DNA from: Kalmanozyma brasiliensis GHG001
Taxonomy: Eukaryota > Basidiomycota > Ustilaginomycetes > Ustilaginales
DNA length: 64,000 bases
Assembly: GCF_000497045.1 (NCBI RefSeq)
Contig: NW_015961959.1
Location: forward strand, 372,001 to 436,000
Direction of reading: 5' to 3'
Below the pieces are notes generated by a model. It did no database searches. It had not been told where the DNA came from and saw only the letters and a program-made list of their open reading frames with translations. The stretch's first letter is position 1; each line of letters starts with the position of its first letter. A program made the translations under genes and the position numbers. Shown here piece by piece: positions 20,291 to 30,213 of this stretch.

Positions 20291-23200
20291 TCAAAGACCC
20301 TCCTCGTCATCACTCGCACCTGGCTCGGAAGCCATCATGGGTCGATATTCGGATCCTGCCCGGTTCAATCGCCGTTTGACATCCGATTCGTCCTCTCCGC
20401 TCGACCACCCTCGCCCGCCAAGCCAGCTGAGCAATACCGGAAGCAAGATCAAGCCGTGCAGAAGACCGCCGATGATCAGGCAAAGCCATGTCTTGGCGTA
20501 GTACAGCTTGAGCAGATCGGACTTGGTGAAGATGAGCACGCCGACGCCGATCAGCTTAGTCGAGAAGATGCCGTTGACCACCGCTCCTCCCACATCCGTA
20601 AGCGCAAGCCAAGCGCGCTCGTCCCTTTCCTTCTGCGACATGGGATGCGATCGAGGCAGAGCGCCTGGCGCACGCATGAAAGCGCGCGCGATATGTGCGC
20701 AGAACTCGACACCGATCGCTGCGCACACGCTCAGGTTGACCAGCGTCAGCGCATTGAACTGGATGCCCCAGAAGCCCATAGCCCCTGCCACCAGGAACAC
20801 GGCGCTTGCTACGCTCAGCGTCACCACTGCGCCGGTACGCCAGCTGCCAAGCAGCACCGTGTTGATGGCAAAGATGGCAAGAGCAGCCGATCCGAGCACT
20901 TGAACAGCCATCGAGAGCAGATACGTGTACTGCTCAAAGAAGATGAAGAACAGACTGTACGGGAAGACTTTGTAGCCCACGCGGGCAGAGATGTCGTCCG
21001 AGATTCGCTGCGATTGCTCCAGTGCATCGATGAAGTCGGACTGCGACCTGAGCGGCGCAAAGTACGTTCGGAAGTGCGATGAGCGCACGGTATCCTTGCC
21101 AGTCTTGGGATCTGTTACGATGCTGAGTGCTGACGAGTACGCCGCTTGACCACCAAGCGGACAATCTTGATCGGTCGGGCTATGGAGCCACTGCTTGAGA
21201 TAGCTGTAGAATTCATCCCCTTCGGGAAGACCATCCATCGTGATATTCCACGGAGGGTCTCGGCCCTCGAAGCATGGCTGACAAGCAAAGGGACTGTCCT
21301 GAGGGCCGCAAAAGACGGAGGGGTCCGATTTTTTGACGCGACAGCATCCATCGAGGATAGGGTTGAGCCACTGGAGAAAGTCGTCGACCCAAGAGCTGGC
21401 AGGTTCCGCGATCCACGAGACTTCCGGTCTTTGACGCTCGCCTTCCAGCGTGTTGGCCAACGATAGAGGTGCGCATGTTGTAAACCTCCCACAAAGATCT
21501 CTTTGACCTTGACGCTGAGAGACCTCTTCCCCGGATGCGACGAAATACAGAGGAGGACCGACATCGAGGAAGACGTCGATGGCGTCGAAGTACGGCCGGA
21601 GGTAGGACTTGGATGGAAGGGCCAGACGTTGATCCAGGCCCATCTCGATTCTGCGAACTCCGATGATGCTGATGACCGCGACCGCGCCAAACGCAATGAC
21701 GACCAGGCGCTTGACATTGGATCGAAGCAAGATTGGGCCGTATCGATAGCGGATGAAAGCGTCGAGCATTCCTTCTTTGGGTCCAGCCGCAGTGTCGGTC
21801 TGGAGCTGAATTTGATGCTGATGCGGGGGCGTCTTGAGGCAAGGCAGGCAATCAATGCGGCCGCTCTCGACTCGATGAGCATCCAGCGTCATCGCCGCGA
21901 TGAACACGGTGCAGTGAAGGATGGCGACGATGAACATGCTTCCCGCTGCGTAGAGAGCAAAATTCCTGACGGCAGGCATAGGCACCACTGCCCCGAGGAG
22001 GAACGCGACGATCTGGGTCGTCGCGCTGAGGAGGATGGAAGGGCCGACACGAGCCAAGCAGCGCGCTGCTCGCTCCTCAATCGAGTCGCGGCCGGTCGGG
22101 CTCGTTGAAATATGCGCCTCCATGAACAAATCATCCCGTGCCTCGATCTCGTCCGAGGGTGAATGCGCCGGATGGCTCGACGCGCCCATGTAAGGTGGAA
22201 GGGAGGCTGTTGAAGGGTCGGAACGAGTCATCCCAGCCTCGGCGCTTGTTGGCTCGAGTGCCTGCCGGTCCATCTCGTTGCACAGCAGGAAAATATTGTC
22301 CACGCCGACCGCCAGCAGCATGAAGGGGATGACTTCGGCGATGATCAGGGTAACTTTGACACCCATCGCGCTGAAGATGCCTACGGCGCAAGAGACCGAG
22401 CAGAGCACGATGATAATGCCGAAAAGACCTAGCGTGAATTTGGACGAGACGCAGTAGGTGTTGACAAGCGCCCTGCCACGACGAAGGACGCTTGTGAGTA
22501 GCTTCGAACGTCCATTCGTGGCATATCTTGAGTTTGCGCTCATCCGAGGGTAAGAGCCCGGCTCTACGATCGGCGTATCTTCTTCGTGGTCGTCCTCGAT
22601 CACCGAGGCTTTGCCGCGCCTGCCTCCGAGGGTCAGAGCCACGTAGATGAACATGGTCAAGTAGGAGAGAATAACGATGCCGACGTCGGTGTTGCTGCTG
22701 CTTCCGATCTCGGTCTCGAGGCTGACTCCAGTGCTGAATGCAATTTGGATGCCTAGCTCTTGACGCCTTACCGAGAGAGGGTGGCGTTCTACTGTCAGGT
22801 TCTGCGCTTGCGAGCTGGTCAACGACCCAGCTGCGACCGCTTCGAGCAGGTTGAGCAGCTCTCGTTCCCACTCTTCGGCCAAGCTGACCAGGGTGGTGTT
22901 GAGACTGTTGTTGAGTACGTACGTCACGACAGCGGACCGTGCCTGGCTTGCCTCTGCATGCTCGGGTCTGCCTCCCAGCACAATATTTGGCTTCAGAGGC
23001 TGTCCGAACGTGGGCAGACACTCGGCAGGATTGCTACCGCATTGATCCAGAGCTTGGTCCCAACTATCCGCGTCCAGTCCATACCCGATGGGGTCGTCCT
23101 GGAAGTATCCTAGGATGCTTTGCACCACACAAGGCGTACCCGGACCTGCAGGGGCGAGGCAGACGTCCTGCAAGGTAACTCCCGAAGGCGATCTAAGCTC

Positions 23201-24757
23201 GCGGACCTCTTTCTCCAAATCAGCGAGCCACAGAAGGCGTTCCCAGGACAGGGCAGGCGGCAGAGCGTCTAGTTGAGCTGACGATGCGTTGTGTCGCAAG
23301 GTCGCGAGGCCCTGATATGACCTCTGGTCCATGAGGAAGATCTGCTGCGGCCGATAGAAAGGTCCAAACTCTTGGTCGAAGATATTTTTCTGCAATTTGG
23401 CTGTCGAGCCAGGCGCAACCCACAAACGGACCGGATCCACCTCGACCTCAAAGTCCTTCCAGCCGATGTTGGCAGCGCCGACGAAGACGGCTGCGAGCAC
23501 GAACGTGAGCCAGGGGTGACTCGCGCAGAACAGACCTAGGCGGTAGAAGAACCGAGTCAAGAACTGATTCAGGGCGTATTTGCGTGGCTGAAGTGCGCCC
23601 AGAGCGGACAGATTGTCGTTGCGTTCCAATCCAATGCCGCGATAAGTGCCGTCCGGAGCAGAGCTCGAAGAGCTTGCTTCGCCAAAGTGTCCGAGTCCTC
23701 TGGAGCCACCAGAATTCGTCCTTTGAGTCTGCGTCCTGCTATTGATGCCATCCAGGGAGTCTTCAGACCCCATGCGGACCCGCTCGAACCCGCTGGACTC
23801 GCTGGAGAGGTTGAGACGGCCCGTTCCATTTGGCAAGGCAATGCCTCCGCGACGACCTCCGATCTTGCTTCTGATTGGCTTCCAGAACCAGAAGAGGAGG
23901 ACAATAAGCGCGTAAAGAAGGATAGCCGTGAAGGAAAAGCAGGAGAGCGATCCGACGGAACAAGTCGACTTGGGCCCGTGCATGGGAGGCAGTTCGGGAA
24001 GGGCCGTGCAAGTGTCGGGGCAGTCGACGCAAGCGCAGCGCGACAACAGATCAAGATCGCTGCATTGTCTGGGGTTCCAGTCGAAGGGAATTGGTGGTGC
24101 AAGCGAGTCGTTCCGTAGAGGTGCTTGAGGCGGAGCATAAGCTCGTCGTATATCGTGATCCACGCTTTGGTCGGGAAAGTTGATCTGAAAGGGGCTTCCG
24201 AGCAGTGGCTTCTCGTCGCCGAGGAACTTGAGGAAAGCATTCGGAGTCTGGGCGCCGCCACCGATCAGATCCATGGCGAAGCCATTGCTGGCTCCAAACT
24301 TGACGTTCTTGCAGCTGTCGAAGAACTTCTGCTTCCATTCTGCTCCGATGAAGTACTCCACCGTCTTGACGGCTTCAGAGGGCTTGCCGTCGCTGCCCTT
24401 CACTTCTTGGGTTTCGACAACGTCGACGTACTGCGACTGATTCGGTGAACAGGTGAACGCGCAGAACAGCGACCGAAAGTTGTTGCGACAGGCCGGGCAC
24501 GAGGAGATCAATGGTTCGGCCTGCTGAAGATTGGCCGAGAGGCTCTCCACCTGTGCTTGCGTGCAACACACCGGACCTTCGGCGAAGTCGGATCCACAAG
24601 TGGCTACCAGAAGCTCCCGGAAGCCTGGCTCTTTCGGCAAAGAGGCCTTTTCGTCCACGGAGCATGGCAGCTCTGGGCTGAAGATGCTCTTCTTGCCGCA
24701 GTTGCCTTTCATATGGCAGCGTCCCGGCGAACGCTGCGTGCCTTCGGGGTGATTCAT
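20291..24757 (-). CDS. NCR1: Niemann-Pick C1 sterol transporter (NPC1/NCR1); 5' end uncertain
   Basis: One long frame, about 1,488 residues from ATG 24757. NPC1 exports sterols from the lysosome/vacuole lumen and resembles RND permeases. Seen in order: the Cys-rich N-terminal sterol-binding domain (GRCHMKGNCGKKSIFSPELP, then CPACRNNFRSLFCAFTCSP), a first membrane segment near LSCFSFTAILLYALIVLLFW, a luminal loop, the sterol-sensing domain (LIIAEVIPFMLLAVGVDNIF), a second luminal Cys-rich loop and a C-terminal RND-type helix bundle (FNALTLVNLSVCAAIGVEFC). A secretory signal peptide should precede the Cys-rich domain but none is evident; the frame continues upstream to a GTG at 24883 without one. 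A small 5' exon is probably missed. The other domains are intact. Confidence 0.9.
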   Translation of the reverse strand: MNHPEGTQRSPGRCHMKGNCGKKSIFSPELPCSVDEKASLPKEPGFRELLVATCGSDFAEGPVCCTQAQVESLSANLQQAEPLISSCPACRNNFRSLFCAFTCSPNQSQYVDVVETQEVKGSDGKPSEAVKTVEYFIGAEWKQKFFDSCKNVKFGASNGFAMDLIGGGAQTPNAFLKFLGDEKPLLGSPFQINFPDQSVDHDIRRAYAPPQAPLRNDSLAPPIPFDWNPRQCSDLDLLSRCACVDCPDTCTALPELPPMHGPKSTCSVGSLSCFSFTAILLYALIVLLFWFWKPIRSKIGGRRGGIALPNGTGRLNLSSESSGFERVRMGSEDSLDGINSRTQTQRTNSGGSRGLGHFGEASSSSSAPDGTYRGIGLERNDNLSALGALQPRKYALNQFLTRFFYRLGLFCASHPWLTFVLAAVFVGAANIGWKDFEVEVDPVRLWVAPGSTAKLQKNIFDQEFGPFYRPQQIFLMDQRSYQGLATLRHNASSAQLDALPPALSWERLLWLADLEKEVRELRSPSGVTLQDVCLAPAGPGTPCVVQSILGYFQDDPIGYGLDADSWDQALDQCGSNPAECLPTFGQPLKPNIVLGGRPEHAEASQARSAVVTYVLNNSLNTTLVSLAEEWERELLNLLEAVAAGSLTSSQAQNLTVERHPLSVRRQELGIQIAFSTGVSLETEIGSSSNTDVGIVILSYLTMFIYVALTLGGRRGKASVIEDDHEEDTPIVEPGSYPRMSANSRYATNGRSKLLTSVLRRGRALVNTYCVSSKFTLGLFGIIIVLCSVSCAVGIFSAMGVKVTLIIAEVIPFMLLAVGVDNIFLLCNEMDRQALEPTSAEAGMTRSDPSTASLPPYMGASSHPAHSPSDEIEARDDLFMEAHISTSPTGRDSIEERAARCLARVGPSILLSATTQIVAFLLGAVVPMPAVRNFALYAAGSMFIVAILHCTVFIAAMTLDAHRVESGRIDCLPCLKTPPHQHQIQLQTDTAAGPKEGMLDAFIRYRYGPILLRSNVKRLVVIAFGAVAVISIIGVRRIEMGLDQRLALPSKSYLRPYFDAIDVFLDVGPPLYFVASGEEVSQRQGQRDLCGRFTTCAPLSLANTLEGERQRPEVSWIAEPASSWVDDFLQWLNPILDGCCRVKKSDPSVFCGPQDSPFACQPCFEGRDPPWNITMDGLPEGDEFYSYLKQWLHSPTDQDCPLGGQAAYSSALSIVTDPKTGKDTVRSSHFRTYFAPLRSQSDFIDALEQSQRISDDISARVGYKVFPYSLFFIFFEQYTYLLSMAVQVLGSAALAIFAINTVLLGSWRTGAVVTLSVASAVFLVAGAMGFWGIQFNALTLVNLSVCAAIGVEFCAHIARAFMRAPGALPRSHPMSQKERDERAWLALTDVGGAVVNGIFSTKLIGVGVLIFTKSDLLKLYYAKTWLCLIIGGLLHGLILLPVLLSWLGGRGWSSGEDESDVKRRLNRAGSEYRPMMASEPGASDDEEGL

Positions 24758-25798
24758 GGCGCCTAGCCTGCTGCGAGCGTAGTGGCAAGCGAGCAGATCC
24801 GGTCCGACGATGATCGCGATGAGGCAGTGCTCAGAGATGGATGGTGGTAGTGGTGATCGAGAGCTAAAGTTAGGGGTCCACACCAGGGTCGCCCTCGGCT
24901 GCGGCCCGTGAGCTTGCCCCTGCGCTCACGGTGTGGAGGCATCGTGATGAGCCCTCTGTGCGTGAGACCCTTGACTGACGGCCACTTGCGGCGACACGCG
25001 CGCACATCGAATCGCGGTCAAGATCCCTTGCGTAAGAAAAGGTCTCCTAGGACGTATAAGACCCAAATTTTTGCTTGACATTCGCTGACTTGCTGCAGTT
25101 TAAGCCCTCATCATGGCCGAAAACAAGATGGAGTCGACACATCGACTTGCATCAGGGAAGTCTTCGCGCAGCACAGCCTGAGACGTGTGCCGTTCGCTCG
25201 ATGTTGCGTTTTGTTTTGGGTCTTTTTGTCAAAAAACAAGATTCACGACTCTATAGATTGTCGTCGCACGCATTTGCCGTGTGCATAATGCAATTTCTGA
25301 GCGCTCGCTGCTCAGTTTCTCCAAAGAATATTAAATGTGAGATATGCGAGTCAACAAATTTAGCCAAGTATCGAGAAATGTCAGTCACTTGCGAGCAGGT
25401 GATTGCTTCCCTGCGGGCCTAACTTATGTGATTGTTCAAAAAGGGCATTTCATAAACTGAATGTCCCTTAAATTTGTGCGTCTGTCGTTCAAATTGTCAG
25501 ATTCTGACTGTCCGAGAATCTGTGGGCCATTATTCTTCGCTTCTTTCAGAGAACTTGCAAAACTCACTGCATTTTGCGTAGAAGAATTGACTTCCAAGAA
25601 AACTTCGAGCTGCCTGCGTTGAGAATGATCGTCTTCGTCACTTTGGGCAGGGGCGATGGGAGCGACTACGGGATCGGTTCCAGTGCACTTCAAAGTCTGG
25701 GGAGCGTCATCGGCTGCCGGACATAAGCTGCACGGTGGAAGGACCGCAGGCGAAGAAGGGCGATGCGATCGCCTCATGGACATCTCTGGCAGAGATTC
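24758..25798. other. 1.0 kb region between NPC1 (5' side) and STN1 (3' side)
   Basis: Probably holds the NPC1 promoter and first exon. Bases 25180-25440 are clearly more AT-rich than the surroundings (T and A runs), which is unusual here. A 115-codon frame on the minus strand (25783-25436) starts just after the STN1 stop but is low in complexity and resembles nothing I know. Confidence 0.4.
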
Positions 25799-27312
25799 TC
25801 AATCGATTACAATGGGTGCATAGCGTGTAAAGTACAAAGCGAGGCTATCCTGGACAAGCGAACGATCGACGAAGCGGAAGCGATCATCAAGGATGCGCAG
25901 ACGGGTTGCCAGGGCGTCTACATCTTGCGACGCAGCGTCCTGTGGCGATACAAACAAGGTAGTACCGAGCAACTTTTGGAGCGGACGCAGGAGATACTCT
26001 GGCGTGACAAGACGGTACGAGTCAGCGGTGCTCGCCACCCCTTTCTTGGAGGCTCGCCGATCTCCCGGGTCGCCGATATCGGCAAGAGCGATGAAGCCGT
26101 CCTGCATCATCTTTCGCACAGCCCATTCGAATAGCCGTCGGACCTTCTCTGCTTGTTGTTCGGTGGTTCCGAGTGAGACGCCGTTGGAACTGTCGCCAGA
26201 TCGAGAAGTGTGACGATGCTGCAGACGAATGCGGACGAGGCGTCGAGCGAGTGCAGACAGGTCGGCGTCAGACTGGAGATCCGAGATGGTGAAAGCTTGA
26301 CTGCGATACTGCTGGCTGATGTGCTGCTGAAGCTGGAGCTGAAAGTAGGCCTCCGTCAATTGTCGATCGGGGATTTTGCCATGTGTACGAAGCTGTCGAG
26401 AGCCAGACTCGGATGTATGCGACAGCCTGGAGTGCTCGCTGCTGGGGGAAGAGGGAATTTGCTGCGCTGGAGCCGAATCTGATTGGGATTGTGAAGAAGA
26501 GGCATGGCCCAAAAGTAATCTGCGAGCTTTGTCTGGCGAGAGGCGGCGCTTCGCAAAGTCGTCTTGCTCCGGTTCAAATTCGATCGCAGGAGCAGACACA
26601 GCCTTGCCGTCCTGCGAGAGATCAGATATGAGCTGACGCGCGGGTACATTTGCAGCGGTTCGATGCGGAGCTGGACGATGATGGGAAGGCACTGCCTTTT
26701 CAAGTGCAAGACGGTTCCAATCGAAGGACCGGCGATAGAGGCGTTTCTCGATCTCGATGGCATCGAGCTGGTGCTGACACTCCGCGTTGAAGTCCTCGCA
26801 TCGTTGCAGTCGATGGGCGAAGAGAAATCTGTCGCCACTACGATCAATCTGAATCTTGCCAGTACACTTGACAATGTCGCCGACCTCGAAGCGCGGAAGC
26901 ATGGGCGCAAGAAATCTGTTGGCCGTCTGAGAGTCCAATCGGCTGGCGGACGTTGAGGCCCTGCTCTGGGGCGGCATGGTGTAGCATTCGGGGATACCGC
27001 CAGAAGCGGTCGAGGTCGCGCCTGTCCCCGTAGCCGCCTGAAGTGGATGTGACCGGTTCTGGCGCAGACTTTTGCGCGTCTCGATGATCCGCAAGACAGA
27101 AGTGCCGTCGTCCACTGTCGAAGGGAGGCTCAACGATCAACCTGCATCAGCCGGGCTGATCAAATGAGAAACATTTAAAAGCACGAATAGGACTCACCTT
27201 CATAGCTGACCTGATCCTCCTTCGGCGTCACTCCTACGACCATGCCGCAGACTTTCGCGACGAGTCCGGGAACTTGATGATGCAGAAATAGTGTTTGACC
27301 TGATGCATACAT
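25799..27312 (-). CDS. STN1: STN1-like OB-fold telomere-capping protein, 2 exons
   Basis: Exon 1 is 27312-27198 and exon 2 27114-25799; removing the 83-nt intron (GTGAGT...CGACAG) gives 476 residues. STN1 is the OB-fold subunit of CST (Cdc13/CTC1-Stn1-Ten1), which caps telomeres and helps fill in the lagging strand. The splice joins VCGMVVGVTPKEDQVSYE to VDDGTSVLRII, rebuilding the characteristic OB-fold pattern of a GxVV strand followed by DDGT. Further OB strands follow: FEVGDIVKCTGKIQ and FLFAHRLQRCEDFNAE. The C-terminal part (DLSALARRLVRIRLQH; RRLFEWAVRKMMQDGFIALAD; YRLVTPEYLLRPLQKLL) is compatible with the winged-helix pair of STN1. The middle is disordered. Assignment is by motif pattern only. 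Confidence 0.72.
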
Positions 27313-27322
27313 GGCAAAACTT

Positions 27323-27592
27323 TCAGATAGTGAGTGTCGGCTGCTCAGCGGCCATGTCCTGACCTGCTTGGGTTTGCTCACCTCCAATCGCGCTCGATAG
27401 CTCCGACAGGGCCTTCATCCGCCGCACTTGCCGGCATGTGCATATGAGCACAGCATCAAGGCTTCGTTCCGCCCAATCGTACAGTTGGACAGCGTCGTTA
27501 TCCGAGATTTGACGAAGAGACGAGCTCTTCATCCCGTGAGCTTGTGGAGCTAGAACGATGTTGATGTGTCCGCATTGATCGATGTAAACCAT
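27323..27592 (-). CDS. Doubtful 89-codon ORF immediately upstream of STN1
   Basis: Starts with ATG in a good context (ACCCATGG) and stops 10 bases before the STN1 ATG on the same strand. The first ~70 residues (MVYIDQCGHINIVLAPQAHG..., WAERSLDAVLICTCRQVRRM) look like ordinary folded protein rather than random translation, and a GTGAGC donor-like site follows IGG. None of the splices I tried joins it in frame to STN1. It could be an upstream ORF in the STN1 leader, a small separate gene, or chance. I recognise no family. Confidence 0.3.
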   Translation of the reverse strand: MVYIDQCGHINIVLAPQAHGMKSSSLRQISDNDAVQLYDWAERSLDAVLICTCRQVRRMKALSELSSAIGGEQTQAGQDMAAEQPTLTI

Positions 27593-28006
27593 GGGTTATG
27601 AGGAGATGACCGCGAGGAGGGCAGCAGCATTTTCTCTGCGCTTAAGAGGTGACAGAGAAGCGTTCGGTGGCATCATGCAAAGGTCTCGATGTGGGGTGAG
27701 CGAAGGATGGCTAGCCTACGACGATGGCAGCTTGTCTCGAGACCAACACTTTCGTAAACTCAGTTTTCTCCACCTTTCCGACATCCGAACGCACCAGAAA
27801 CAAAGCGCAGCGCGGTGCGGCACGGCTGCTGAGTCTAGCCAGAAAAAGTGTTGGTTGGAAACGCAGTCCGCGACGCGTCCCACGCAAAGGGAGACCCTTC
27901 TTTTTCTTTTGTCCCAGCTTCGAGCTCGAGACCGTCATATCTTCTGCCTTGTCGACTTTCAAGCTTGTCAGAGAGCCACCAACAGCCCCAATAACCGTCA
28001 AACACA

Positions 28007-28740
28007 ATGAGCGACGCAACGTGAGTGACGACCAGCCGGCACAATCATCAATATGGACCCTCACCTGACTTTTGCCGTTGCCCCATCTATGTGCGCAGCG
28101 TGACCACCAACTCAGCCTCGACCGAGCAAGCCGCCGAATACGAACAGCCTTCAACGCTCGACAAGGGCAAAGGCAAGGCAAGGGCAATTGAGCCAGGTGA
28201 GTTAATTACGGTAAATGCTCAACCTGCTAGCCATAGATGAACGTATGCTGACGGGTCTTGTTCGCTTTGCGCTTTGGACATCAGAGGAGGACGATGAGGA
28301 GGATGAAGATGACGATGAGGAAGACGAAGAGGACGACTACAACATTGACGACGACGAGGTATGTGACGGAAGGCCGTCTTGCGGCAATTTGCGATGCAAA
28401 CATGCTCTCAAAATACTGACCAGGATCTCTTACGATTTTACAGCTCGCCGAGCTGATCGAGGACGACGAGGAGCTGGCAGAGATCGACACCTCAAACATA
28501 GTGTGGACTGGGCGCCGACGCAACGCTCCTCTTGACTATAGTTCCGAAGAGGCGCTCAAACAGGCGGGTCTCGACTCGGGCGCCCCAGCAGGTGAACAGG
28601 AAGAGGACGATGCGGAGTTCCATGTGAGTACGAAGACCTGTTGGGCATACAAGCTAAGAGTCCTGTCAAAAGCTCACCATCAGCCTCATTTCCTATTGCG
28701 GCGGTCGGTCATGTAGGGCGAGGAGATGAACGACGAGTAG
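28007..28740 (+). CDS. CHZ1: CHZ1-type histone H2A.Z-H2B chaperone, 5 exons
   Basis: Exons 28007-28020, 28099-28196, 28285-28358, 28444-28623 and 28717-28740 join to 129 residues. CHZ1 carries H2A.Z-H2B dimers for delivery to SWR1. Seen: an N-terminal KGKGKARAIEP segment, an acidic run of about 25 Asp/Glu in exon 3, then the CHZ motif in exon 4 (LAEIDTSNIVWTGRRRN) followed by LDYSSEEALKQAGL. The acidic block plus GRR motif is diagnostic for the family. The introns are 78-93 nt with GTGAGT or GTATGT donors. The first exon holds only 14 coding bases and the last 24. The 3' end faces the RPC17 gene 95 bases away. Confidence 0.88.
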
Positions 28741-28835
28741 CGGCAGGTACTGTCAACACACCACGGGGCCAGTCGAAAGCTTGCTATGGAGGGTATAGGT
28801 ACAAGTACAAAGGTAGACCACAGCACTTCGACGAG

Positions 28836-29763
28836 CTAGTCGTCGGGATCCGCTTCCTCAACTCCCATTCCGCCAAGGCCTTCGTGGACAAAGTCGTCCT
28901 CATCCATTTCCACGTCAGGATCCTCTTCGTAAGCCAGATCTGCCACTTGTCGTTCGGGATCAGGTTGGGGGACCTGTGCCAATCCACCTTCCTTCGAGCC
29001 ACCCAAATCGGCTGCTGCAGCTACCTGGCCGGTGAATTCACTGATTTGCGCTGGATGCTCCGGATTTGAGTCGTGCGTTGCATCAACAATCGCTGCTGGA
29101 TTGTCCTGTGCTCCTTCTGCAGCGTACGCGTTGACCTCGGTCGTCGGATAAATCGGCAAGTAGGTCTGCACTAGCGAGATGAGTTCTTCGATCTGATGCG
29201 GGTGGAAACGTTCTTCCAGCTCTTCGACGAGCGTGTGCAGCTCGACAATGCTTTGAGGAGCATGATTGACAATCTGGAGTCTTTCGGATCGGTTCAGGCC
29301 AAGGGCACCTCGTCTTGCTTCTGAGTCGTTGATCGAGTAGCCGCGAGCCTTGAGTTCGTCAAGGAAAGCGGCGATGTTGTCGGCCTCTTGATGTGCGCAG
29401 GGTTTTGTGGGCTCGCTGAGCGCAGAGATGGTCTGAGCGAGCAATCAATGTGGCATCAAATGGAAGATGTCGATTTTGTGGTCAGCACGACAGATTCCTC
29501 ATCGTCTCTATTCGACTCGATTGCAAGTCACTTACCTCGTACTGAATCGTGCGCAGGTTCTCCGGCACTTTGGACAGCCAGACGTCGTCCTCCTCGCCTT
29601 GGGAAGCCGTAGCATTCCGTAGTGCATCCTCATCGTCCTCGTCGATCTGGGTGATCTGCGGCGCAACGGACCCTCGAGTCTTTTGCTCCGACTCCATCTC
29701 CTTGAGCACCTTCAGCACTTCAAAGTCGCTCAGCAGCGCCGAGCGCGCTTTGAGGATCCTCAT
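28836..29763 (-). CDS. RPC17: RNA polymerase III subunit RPC17/RPC9 (CGRP-RCP family), 2 exons
   Basis: Exon 1 is 29763-29536, exon 2 29432-28836, with a 103-nt intron (GTAAGT...CTCAG), giving 274 residues. RPC17 pairs with RPC25 to form the Pol III stalk (equivalent to Rpb4/Rpb7) that recruits TFIIIB. The N-terminus MRILKARSALLSDFEVLKVL and, after the splice, FLDELKARGYSINDSEARRG followed by LNRSERLQIVNHAPQSIVEL and HTLVEELEERF match the Rpb4/RPC9 fold and the conserved NxxP segment. The linker (residues 22-60) is acidic, as is the ~80-residue C-terminal tail. The family is usually nearer 120-220 residues, so the tail is an extension. It is head to head with SOF1. Confidence 0.88.
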
Positions 29764-30213
29764 ACCGACGATCTTCTGGCTAGAGTGTTGAAGACCACTG
29801 CATGGGGCAGCTGCGTGTGAAGCGATAGGATGTAGAATGGACGAAAGGAAGATTGCAAGCCAAGTAAGAAATCAGGGTCAAGCTCGAAGAGGAAGAAAAA
29901 GTGCAATTACGTAAGCAGAGCAGCTCCTTGCAGAAAAAGTGGATGCAGCAACGCTGAAATTTTTGGTTTTGGACCCTCATTTGGCCGTCGAACCCTCCAC
30001 AGCTGGCAAACTCAGAAGTTCTTCTGCCACCATCATAGCTAACTTATTCGTCCTCCCTCCCTGCCGACCAAGACGACATTGCCTCCTCCAGATCAACGGC
30101 TTGATCGTATCAGACTGTACCATCGTCAAGCACAGCGCTCAACCTAATTTCTTTCGAGCCAAGGAACGACCGTCTTGACAGCTTCGTTGGCCTTTGTTGC
30201 CCTCGCCACAGAG
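29764..30213. promoter_or_regulatory. Shared divergent promoter of RPC17 and SOF1
   Basis: 450 bases between the two start codons. It contains AT-rich patches (for example around 29945-29970) but no clear TATA box. A Pol III subunit and a ribosome-assembly factor are set up here for co-expression; this is inferred from the arrangement only. Confidence 0.45.

Noticed and set aside
25436..25783. 115-codon minus ORF just after STN1
   Set aside because: Low complexity, no conserved motif, no plausible link to STN1 by splicing (the only candidate intron would be about 25 nt).
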